In this document: piece by piece, positions 57,905-64,000 of the stretch
Numbering within the stretch: the first letter of the stretch is position 1
Layout: every line of letters begins with the position of its first letter
Origin: Alistipes sp.
GTDB taxonomy: Bacteria; Bacteroidota; Bacteroidia; Bacteroidales; Rikenellaceae
Direction: 5' to 3'
DNA: 64,000 nucleotides
Assembly: GCA_022782405.1 (NCBI GenBank)
Contig: JALFNK010000001.1
Location: 109,698-173,697, forward strand
Made by a program: the position numbers and the translations under genes
Notes under the pieces: model-generated
What the model saw: the letters and a program-made list of their open reading frames with translations, nothing else
What the model was told of the DNA's origin: nothing
Database searches by the model: none

Positions 57905-60373
57905 ATGAACATTTCGTACAATTGGCTCAAACGCTATCTTCCGACCGATCTTTCGGCCGAGGAGATCGCCCGCATCCTTACGGACATCGGTCTCGAAGTC
58001 GAGGGCTTCGAGAAGATCGAGACCATCCGCGGCGGGCTGCAGGGCGTCGTCGTGGCCGAGGTGAAAACCTGCACGGACCATCCCGATTCGGACCACCTGC
58101 ACATTACGACCGTGGATGTCGGCACCGGGGAGCCGCTGCAGATCGTCTGCGGTGCAGCGAACTGCCGTGCCGGTCTGAAGACGCTCTGCGCCACGGTCGG
58201 CTCGGTACTCTACCCCAACGGCGGTGAGGAGGAGTTCAAGATCAAGCGGTCGAAGATCCGCGGCGTCGAGTCGCTGGGCATGCTCTGCGCCGAGGACGAG
58301 CTGGGCATCGGCGCCTCGCATGCGGGTATCATGGAGCTTCCGGCGGATGCTCCCGTGGGCATGCCGGCCAAGGAGTACCTGCACGTCGAGGACGACTACC
58401 TGATCCAGATCGGTCTGACGCCGAACCGTGTCGATGCCGCCTCGCATATCGGTGTGGCGCGCGACCTGGCGGCCTATCTGCGCAGCCGCGGCGAGCGGAT
58501 CGAGGTCCGCTGGCCCGATGTCTCGGCCTTTGCGCCCGATACGCACGATGCTCCTGTCGAGATCCGCGTGGAGAACACCGAAGCGGCCCCCCGCTATACG
58601 GGCGTTACGGTTACGGGCTGCAAGATCGGCCCTTCGCCCGAGTGGATGCAGAACTGCCTGCGTGCCGCGGGCATCAACCCCAAGAACAATTTGGTCGATA
58701 TCACCAACTTCGTGCTTTTCGAGCTGGGACAGCCCCTGCATGCCTTCGATCTGGCGAAGATCGAGGGCCGCACGGTCGTCGTCCGTACGGTAGCCGACGG
58801 TACGCCTTTCGTAACGCTCGACGGCGTGGAGCGCAAGCTCACGTCGCAGGATCTGCTGATCTGCTCGGCCGAGCGTCCGATGTGCCTTGCCGGTGTCTTT
58901 GGCGGTCTGGATTCGGGCATCAGTGACACGACGACCGACGTTTTCATCGAGAGTGCCTATTTCAATCCCGTTTGGGTGCGCAAGACGGCCAAGCGTTTCG
59001 GCCTGAATACCGACTCTTCGTTCCGCTTCGAGCGGGGTGTGGATCCGAATCTGCAGGTCTATGCCGCCAAGCGGGCCGCACTGCTCATGAAGGAGCTGGC
59101 CGGAGGTACGATCGCGAGCGATATTACGGACATCTACCCCGCACCGATCGGCGATTTCGTCTTCGACGTTTCGTTGCGCCGTATCAACGCCCTTATCGGC
59201 AAGGAGATTCCCGAAGCGACGGTGCGCGAGATCCTCGCCGCCCTCGAGGTGAAGATTCTCGAGGAGAAGGGCGACGGCGTGTTGACCGTGGCCGTGCCGC
59301 CCTATCGGGTCGATGTACAGCGTGAAGCCGATCTGGTGGAGGATATCCTCCGCATCTACGGATACAACAACGTCGAGCTTCCCACACATGTGCGTTCGAC
59401 GCTCTCCTATGCGCCGCGTCCCGACAAGAGCCGCCTGATGAACCTTGCGGCCGATTTCCTTACGGCCAACGGATTCACCGAGATCATGTCCAACTCGCTC
59501 ACCAGGGGGGCTTACTACGAGGGCCTCGCCTCCTGCCCTGCGGAGCGTTGCGTACGCATACTCAATCCCTTGAGTTCCGATCTGAACGTCCTGCGCCAGA
59601 CTCTTCTTTTCAACATGCTCGAGGCCGTGGCGCTGAACGCCAACCGCAAGAACGGCGACCTGAAGCTCTATGAGTTCGGCAACTGCTATTTCTACGACGA
59701 GGCGAAGCGTCAGGATGCGGACCATCTGGCCGCCTACTCCGAGGAGTATCGCCTGGCAATTGCCGTAACGGGTGTTTCCACACCGCAGTCGTGGAATGTG
59801 AAGCCCGAGAAGTCTTCGTTCTTCACGCTGCGGGCCGTGGCCGAGAAACTGCTCCGTCGCTTCGGTATCGACATCTATGCCCTGCAGACCGCGACGCTCG
59901 AAAGCGATCTCTTCTCCGAGGGACTTACGATGGCGCTCAACGGCAAGGAACTGCTGCGCATCGGTTCCGTGGCCCGGAACATCCGCCGTCGGGTCGATGT
60001 CAAGCAGGAGGTTTATTTCCTCGAGATGAATTTCGATGCGCTGGTGCGTTCGACCAGGAAGCACCGCATCACGGCTTCGGAACTTTCGAAGTTCCCCGAG
60101 GTGAAACGCGATCTGGCCCTGCTTGTGGACAAGTCGGTTACCTTCTCGGCTTTGCGCGACGTAGCCTTCGCCACCGAGCGCAAGTTGCTGCGCAGTGTCT
60201 CGCTCTTCGATGTGTACGAAGGCGACAAACTTCCCGAGGGCAAGAAATCCTATGCCTTGAGTTTCGTGCTGGAGGACAAGACCCGCACGCTGGATGACAA
60301 GACCATCGAACGCGTGATGTCGAATCTGGTCAAGCAGTTCGAGGAGCGTTGCGGTGCCGAGATTCGCTCGTGA
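57905..60373 (+). CDS. pheT: Phenylalanyl-tRNA synthetase beta subunit
   Basis: Large subunit of the alpha2-beta2 enzyme charging tRNA-Phe, 822 aa. An N-terminal tRNA-binding OB-fold (residues about 40-150; TCTDHPDSDHLHIT) is followed by the B3/B4 editing region (LTPNRVDAASHIG on; KAGVN-type RAAGINPKNNLVDITNF), the B5 domain, the catalytic-like core (SSFRFERGVDP) and the C-terminal FDX-ACB anticodon-binding domain (SKFPEVKRDLALLVDK). pheS is not adjacent, unlike in many bacteria, but split pheS/pheT is common in Bacteroidota. Confidence 0.96.
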   Translation: MNISYNWLKRYLPTDLSAEEIARILTDIGLEVEGFEKIETIRGGLQGVVVAEVKTCTDHPDSDHLHITTVDVGTGEPLQIVCGAANCRAGLKTLCATVGSVLYPNGGEEEFKIKRSKIRGVESLGMLCAEDELGIGASHAGIMELPADAPVGMPAKEYLHVEDDYLIQIGLTPNRVDAASHIGVARDLAAYLRSRGERIEVRWPDVSAFAPDTHDAPVEIRVENTEAAPRYTGVTVTGCKIGPSPEWMQNCLRAAGINPKNNLVDITNFVLFELGQPLHAFDLAKIEGRTVVVRTVADGTPFVTLDGVERKLTSQDLLICSAERPMCLAGVFGGLDSGISDTTTDVFIESAYFNPVWVRKTAKRFGLNTDSSFRFERGVDPNLQVYAAKRAALLMKELAGGTIASDITDIYPAPIGDFVFDVSLRRINALIGKEIPEATVREILAALEVKILEEKGDGVLTVAVPPYRVDVQREADLVEDILRIYGYNNVELPTHVRSTLSYAPRPDKSRLMNLAADFLTANGFTEIMSNSLTRGAYYEGLASCPAERCVRILNPLSSDLNVLRQTLLFNMLEAVALNANRKNGDLKLYEFGNCYFYDEAKRQDADHLAAYSEEYRLAIAVTGVSTPQSWNVKPEKSSFFTLRAVAEKLLRRFGIDIYALQTATLESDLFSEGLTMALNGKELLRIGSVARNIRRRVDVKQEVYFLEMNFDALVRSTRKHRITASELSKFPEVKRDLALLVDKSVTFSALRDVAFATERKLLRSVSLFDVYEGDKLPEGKKSYALSFVLEDKTRTLDDKTIERVMSNLVKQFEERCGAEIRS

Positions 60374-60399
60374 TCCGGCCGCGGATTTCCGATCATGCA

Positions 60400-60437
60400 A
60401 AAAAGGGCTGCTGTCCGTGCGGACAGCAGCCCTTTTT
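60400..60437. terminator. Bidirectional terminator between pheT and the GH20 gene
   Basis: A 17-bp perfect stem, AAAAAGGGCTGCTGTCC (60400-60416) with its complement from 60421, separated by a GTGC loop and followed by T-runs in both directions. Confidence 0.93.
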
Positions 60438-60452
60438 TTGTGCCGGCGCCTT

Positions 60453-62612
60453 TTACAGCGCGGGCTTGATCTCCGGGGGCATGATGACAACCACCGGCGT
60501 GCCGTTGCCGTCGGAGGTGCAGACCAGCCGCACGGCCTTCACGGGACGCTCGGGATGGAGCGTGATGGCTCCCGTATCGAGGTCGCCGGCACGCTCGAAC
60601 GTCCGGCCGTCGTACGACACTTCGGCATATCCGGTCAGGAACTGCATTTTCGGCAAATGGCTGTATCCCGTGCGGAGCAGCATTTCGCGGCATGTTACGG
60701 GTTCCGTGAAGGTGTAGAGCACCCAGTCTCCGTTACGGCCCGTGCGGGTCGTATAGGCATATCCCTTATAGGTATCGACATTCGAGAAGGGCAGCTTCTT
60801 GTCTTCGGGCAGCGAGCTGGTGAGCTTCACGGCGGGGCGAATCATCCGGTAATAGGAGGCGTCGGCGGCATAGGGGCTGCGTCCCGTACCCAGTACGGAG
60901 TAGAAGCGGTAGAGCTGCGGCCGGTCGGTCTTCACCGGACCCGTGTAGCGCTCCTCCTTTTCGGGACGGTCGTCGCGCACATAGCGGATTTCGGCACCGT
61001 CGTCGGTCGTGGCCGTCAGCTGTCCTTCGGCATAGGTTACGCGCGGCGGGAAGAGGCGGTAGCGGATGCCCATGGCCGTCATGCGGGGATAGTGCTGCTC
61101 GCGCAGCTCCTTGTAATAGGTCTCCCAGCCCTCCTCGTTGCCGCTCCAGGCCAGACGTGCCACGGCACAGAGACGCGGGAAGAGCATTGCGTCGAGGTAA
61201 TCGGGCCGCTCGGGATGGTTCGCAATGTAGATCTCGCTCCAGAAAGCACCCTGCAGTCCGATGACATGGCTCATCTGCTCCCCGGAGAAACCGGCCTTTT
61301 CGAAATCGAAGGAATAGACCTTTTCGGTGTCGAACACGCCGGCCCAGGTGTGCCCGGTCTCATGCTGCGACTGGCGCATGTCGAAATAGAAGTACTCGCC
61401 GGGCATGACAATCGTCTGATACCCCTTGGCCGTGGCGTCGAGGCAGGCTTTCGTGCTCTCCCAGGCGTGTACACGGCTGTCGCGCGAGAAGGCGCCGGTG
61501 CGTACGGCCTCGTTCCATACGGCCGGGCGTTTGCCATGCCGCCGCAGCATGTCGGATACGCGCTCCAGAAAAAGATCCTCGAGCTGGTGGGGGTCGGTCA
61601 TCCCCTTCTGCCGCATGAGCGACTGACAGTCGGGACAGGTCTGCCATTGGGTCATGTTCACCTCGTCGCCGCCGATGTGGATGTATTCCGAGGGGAAGAG
61701 CGCGCAGATCTCACCCAGAATATCCTCCAGCAGGGCGTAGTTCTCCTCGCGGGCCACGCACCAGGCGTTGCGGTAGTCGTATCCGGCCGTCGCCACCGTG
61801 TCGGGAGCGTAGTTGCATCGGATTTCGGGGTGTACGGCTCCGGCTGTGCGGCTGTGTCCCGGAAGGTCGATTTCGGGAATCACCTCGATGTTGCGGACCG
61901 CGGCGTAGCGGATGATCTCGCGCATCTCGTCCTGCGTGTAGTAGCCGCCGTACTTTTCGTTCCACTTGCCGTAGAGGGCCTTTACGGGAGAGTCGCCGCC
62001 GCGGAAACCGCCGATCTCGGCCAGTTCGGGATGCGATTTGATTTCGATACGCCATCCTTCGTCATCCGTAAGGTGAATGTGGAACTTGTTGATATTGTGG
62101 TATGCCAGCAGGTCTATGTAACGCTTTACTTCCTCTGTGTCGATCCAGGTCCGGGCCACGTCGAGCATCATGCCGCGGAATGCGAAGCGCGGTGCGTCCT
62201 CGATCTCGGCACATGCGAGCTCGGTTCCGGCAGGTACACCCTTTTTTGCATAGACTTCGGGTGGAAGCAGGCGGAAGAGGGCCTGTACGCCGTTGAACGC
62301 TCCGCCGTAGTCGCAGCTGCGTACGGTGATATGGTCGGGATCGATCTCCAGTCGGTATCCCTCGGCCGGAATCTCTCCTTTGGCGTCAAGGACCAGCGTG
62401 ATGCAGCCGTCGCCCGACAACTCCTGTTCGACGGGATATCCGAGATATTGTGCGGCATAGTCTGCCACGGGCCGTAGCTCCTTGTCTGCTACGAGCGTCG
62501 TCTCTTTGGAAAAGGTGAAACTCCCCTCCCGGGGTGTCTGGCGTCCTCCGCCGGGTTGTGCGGAGGCGGTGAGGGCGGACAGGAGAAGCGCCGCCAAAAT
62601 GGATCGTTTCAT
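60453..62612 (-). CDS. Secreted beta-N-acetylhexosaminidase (GH20)
   Basis: Exported glycoside hydrolase of 719 aa. The signal peptide (SILAALLLSALTASAQ) precedes the GH20b domain (residues about 35-150), then the (beta/alpha)8 GH20 catalytic domain with MMLDVARTWIDTEEVKRYID, KFHIHLTDDEGWR, VIPEIDLPGHSRT, and the catalytic Asp-Glu pair in YIHIGGDEVN. The last ~200 residues form a C-terminal domain, discoidin/F5-8-like (KLPFSNVDTYKGYAYTTRTG, GDWVLYTF). Such enzymes trim GlcNAc/GalNAc from host mucin and N-glycans. It has its own promoter (62638) and terminator (60400). No SusC/SusD pair is adjacent. Confidence 0.93.
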   Translation of the reverse strand: MKRSILAALLLSALTASAQPGGGRQTPREGSFTFSKETTLVADKELRPVADYAAQYLGYPVEQELSGDGCITLVLDAKGEIPAEGYRLEIDPDHITVRSCDYGGAFNGVQALFRLLPPEVYAKKGVPAGTELACAEIEDAPRFAFRGMMLDVARTWIDTEEVKRYIDLLAYHNINKFHIHLTDDEGWRIEIKSHPELAEIGGFRGGDSPVKALYGKWNEKYGGYYTQDEMREIIRYAAVRNIEVIPEIDLPGHSRTAGAVHPEIRCNYAPDTVATAGYDYRNAWCVAREENYALLEDILGEICALFPSEYIHIGGDEVNMTQWQTCPDCQSLMRQKGMTDPHQLEDLFLERVSDMLRRHGKRPAVWNEAVRTGAFSRDSRVHAWESTKACLDATAKGYQTIVMPGEYFYFDMRQSQHETGHTWAGVFDTEKVYSFDFEKAGFSGEQMSHVIGLQGAFWSEIYIANHPERPDYLDAMLFPRLCAVARLAWSGNEEGWETYYKELREQHYPRMTAMGIRYRLFPPRVTYAEGQLTATTDDGAEIRYVRDDRPEKEERYTGPVKTDRPQLYRFYSVLGTGRSPYAADASYYRMIRPAVKLTSSLPEDKKLPFSNVDTYKGYAYTTRTGRNGDWVLYTFTEPVTCREMLLRTGYSHLPKMQFLTGYAEVSYDGRTFERAGDLDTGAITLHPERPVKAVRLVCTSDGNGTPVVVIMPPEIKPAL

Positions 62613-62637
62613 CAATGATAAGGAATTTTGTGGGGTA

Positions 62638-62645
62638 CAAAGATA
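62638..62645 (-). promoter_or_regulatory. -7 box TATCTTTG of the GH20 gene
   Basis: Minus-strand consensus 25 nt upstream of the GH20 ATG. The IS begins about 31-35 nt further upstream, so the -33 region is just inside the original chromosomal DNA, but anything farther upstream has been displaced. Confidence 0.75.
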
Positions 62646-62665
62646 AAATTTTTCCGTCGTTTTGT

Positions 62666-62673
62666 TACCTTTG
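62666..62673 (+). promoter_or_regulatory. Rightward -7 box TACCTTTG pointing into the IS
   Basis: TACCTTTG on the plus strand ends only 2-6 nt before the IS left inverted repeat. Its natural gene would lie to the right of the insertion, beyond the window. Confidence 0.5.
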
Positions 62674-62675
62674 CA

Positions 62676-62694
62676 CATTAGTGTCCCGTTAAAA
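62676..62694 (+). repeat. IS left terminal inverted repeat
   Basis: CATTAGTGTCCCGTTAAAA; pairs with the complement of the right end (63982-64000), with about 14 of 19 positions identical. Confidence 0.75.
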
Positions 62695-62711
62695 TGGGAC
62701 GAGTTAAACAA

Positions 62712-63884
62712 TTAATCAAATAGCCCCGGAATAATGGGATTATATAGATCTTTGACATCATTGAAATTAGTCTTGTCGAACAGGTCACGCAAGAGGGTTT
62801 TGTCTGTCAATGATATGCTGAGAATTTGCAAAACTTCATAGGTAGAGCGTTTCAACTTCATATCATGTTGGACAATAGCCACAAGACAGTATGTGATAAT
62901 AGCGACACTGATTTGTATGCGGACGGCGTTCTCTGTTGTGCCCCAGAATTTCTTTATCTTGAGGTGCTGCTTGAGCCATTTGAAGAACAGCTCGATCAAC
63001 CATCTTTTCTTGTAAAGATTGGCGACATCCAATGCAGAAAGTTGTTTCGCATTCGTCAGAAAAGTGAGCTCACGGTCATCTTCTTCATCGTAATATCGGA
63101 CGAGTCTGAATGACTCCGGATATTTCTTCCCGGAGAGATAACCGGTCAGTTTCACTTCCGCATCTGTCATTATGTTCTTTGGCATTCTCCGCTTCCATTT
63201 GACTGTCTTATACTTTAAGTTCGTCTTGGCCCTGACAACAAAGAAAGAGTCTGTAAGATGTATCCTATAGAGCTCTTTAAAAGAATCATAAGCCCTGTCG
63301 AATATATAATAAGCATTTGGTTCATAATGGATTGAAGACATCGCTGTAGAATCATGCTTTGAGGCAGTGGTTACAGTATAGAAGGCAGGAACTTGTGCTT
63401 CAATGTCGTATAAGACATGAGCTTTCACTCCTCCTTTCTTGCTTCGGAACTTTGCCCACGGGAATGTTGCAAGACATAACGGAATCGTTGTTGAATCAAA
63501 CGCATATTTCTTTCCGGAAATGTCAAGGATGTTGGTCGTCCGCTTCTCGCAGGCTTCCTTCATCATGTAGAAAGCAAAGTCTTCGAAGATTCTGTAATCA
63601 CGGTTCTGGTTGGCTGTGGCAAGAGTTGTCTTGGCTATTGGTTCACGACCTAACCCAAGATGATATTGCTTGCCCCTATGCGCCTCGAAAGCAACGATTA
63701 AGTCTCGCAGGCTCTCACGGTTACTCAGTTGCCCAAACATCATTGCAAGCATCTGATTCCAGCAAGTGAAATGTTTCACATACCGGTTGCCATCATACTT
63801 GCGAACATAGTTGTTGAACTGAGTCCTGTTCAGAAAAGCGGTTAATTGAGAGAATACGTATTTGTCTTGGAACATAGCAGCCAT
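62712..63884 (-). CDS. IS4-family transposase
   Basis: DDE transposase of 390 aa from the ATG at 63884 (387 from 63875). The N-terminal segment (MFQDKYVFSQLTAFLNRTQF, CWNQMLAMMFGQLSNRESLRDL) is a DUF4372-like region common in Bacteroidota IS4 elements. The catalytic residues are likely the Asp in YAFDSTTIPL, the Asp in YIFDRAYDSFKEL, and the Glu in the YREK-like RWLIELFFKWLKQHLKIK. The frame appears intact. It is transcribed toward the GH20 gene; the IS interior upstream of the transposase start is short (63885-64000) and AT-rich. Confidence 0.9.
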   Translation of the reverse strand: MAAMFQDKYVFSQLTAFLNRTQFNNYVRKYDGNRYVKHFTCWNQMLAMMFGQLSNRESLRDLIVAFEAHRGKQYHLGLGREPIAKTTLATANQNRDYRIFEDFAFYMMKEACEKRTTNILDISGKKYAFDSTTIPLCLATFPWAKFRSKKGGVKAHVLYDIEAQVPAFYTVTTASKHDSTAMSSIHYEPNAYYIFDRAYDSFKELYRIHLTDSFFVVRAKTNLKYKTVKWKRRMPKNIMTDAEVKLTGYLSGKKYPESFRLVRYYDEEDDRELTFLTNAKQLSALDVANLYKKRWLIELFFKWLKQHLKIKKFWGTTENAVRIQISVAIITYCLVAIVQHDMKLKRSTYEVLQILSISLTDKTLLRDLFDKTNFNDVKDLYNPIIPGLFD

Positions 63885-63981
63885 TTGTATTAGACTGCAA
63901 AGTTGCAAAATCAAGTCCGTTTCATCTCAAGAAACCACGTAATTGACTATATTTCAATAATTTCAAAGAACTATTTATCAA

Positions 63982-64000
63982 CTTTTACGGGACAGTAGTG
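63982..64000 (-). repeat. IS right terminal inverted repeat
   Basis: Reads CACTACTGTCCCGTAAAAG on the minus strand from 64000, matching the left end; the element probably ends at or within a few bases of the window edge. Confidence 0.7.

Larger units (their letters stand above)
62676..64000. mobile_element. IS4-family-like insertion sequence, reaching the window edge
   Basis: About 1.32 kb with one transposase gene and terminal inverted repeats: CATTAGTGTCCCGTTAAAA at 62676 on the left and, on the complement at 64000, CACTACTGTCCCGTAAAAG. They share TGTCCCGT and surrounding bases. The element is clearly more AT-rich than the flanking genes, consistent with recent acquisition. The exact termini and any target-site duplication cannot be set because the right end coincides with the window boundary. 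Confidence 0.85.

Noticed and set aside
60354..62477. A 707-codon plus-strand frame antisense to the GH20 gene
   Set aside because: It overlaps the pheT terminator and an obvious GH20 gene; protein is low-complexity Gly/Val/His-rich.

Overview
The window looks like a chromosomal segment of a gut Bacteroidota, most likely an Alistipes-like member of the Rikenellaceae. GC content is high for the phylum (high fifties by eye). Almost every gene start is preceded by a Bacteroidota -7 box (TAnnTTTG). The ATP synthase order is atpD-C-B-E-F-H-A-G, and there are many lipoproteins with acidic residues after the lipid cysteine. The genus call is inference from gene content. Apart from the insertion sequence at the right edge, I see no prophage, plasmid or CRISPR material.

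Left part (1-12.5 kb): a truncated LptF/LptG permease behind an orphan metal-ion ABC permease (minus strand); then on the plus strand mtaB, a membrane sensor-like protein, trkH, a coiled-coil/SPOR-like secreted protein, the nfeD-floA membrane-microdomain pair, a secreted esterase, and two lipoproteins with FISUMP-type C-terminal domains, one carrying a fimbrillin-like N-terminal half.

12.5-25.3 kb: a minus-strand methionine operon (metY-metX-hom). Its leader holds the most interesting signal in the window: a short ORF with six Met codons in nine, then mutually exclusive hairpins and an intrinsic terminator just before metY. This is the layout of ribosome-mediated transcription attenuation, here sensing methionine. 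Next come an RND tripartite efflux operon with a trailing TetR gene, a divergent AraC gene and a MATE exporter.

25.3-36.8 kb: a cobalamin riboswitch followed by a terminator hairpin controls two secreted lipoproteins, one a BtuG-like propeller protein and one PKD-like, with no btuB in the window. Then comes the complete F1Fo ATP synthase operon.

36.8-47.8 kb: two consecutive export systems, an EmrAB-like pair and a TetR-TolC-MFP-ATPase-ATPase-permease-permease operon resembling E. coli cecR-ybhGFSR with the double ATPase split in two. They are followed directly by a secreted bile-salt-hydrolase-like enzyme, which fits life in a bile-rich gut.

47.8-64 kb: an Mfa2/FimB-like lipoprotein, a YbdG-type MscS channel, a BF3164-like lipoprotein, tRNA-Gly(CCC) with an unusual C at position 33, the lepA-fadD operon, lysA with an EamA transporter, pheT, a secreted GH20 beta-hexosaminidase, and an IS4-type insertion sequence. 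The IS sits immediately downstream of a rightward promoter and so probably separates it from its gene beyond the window.
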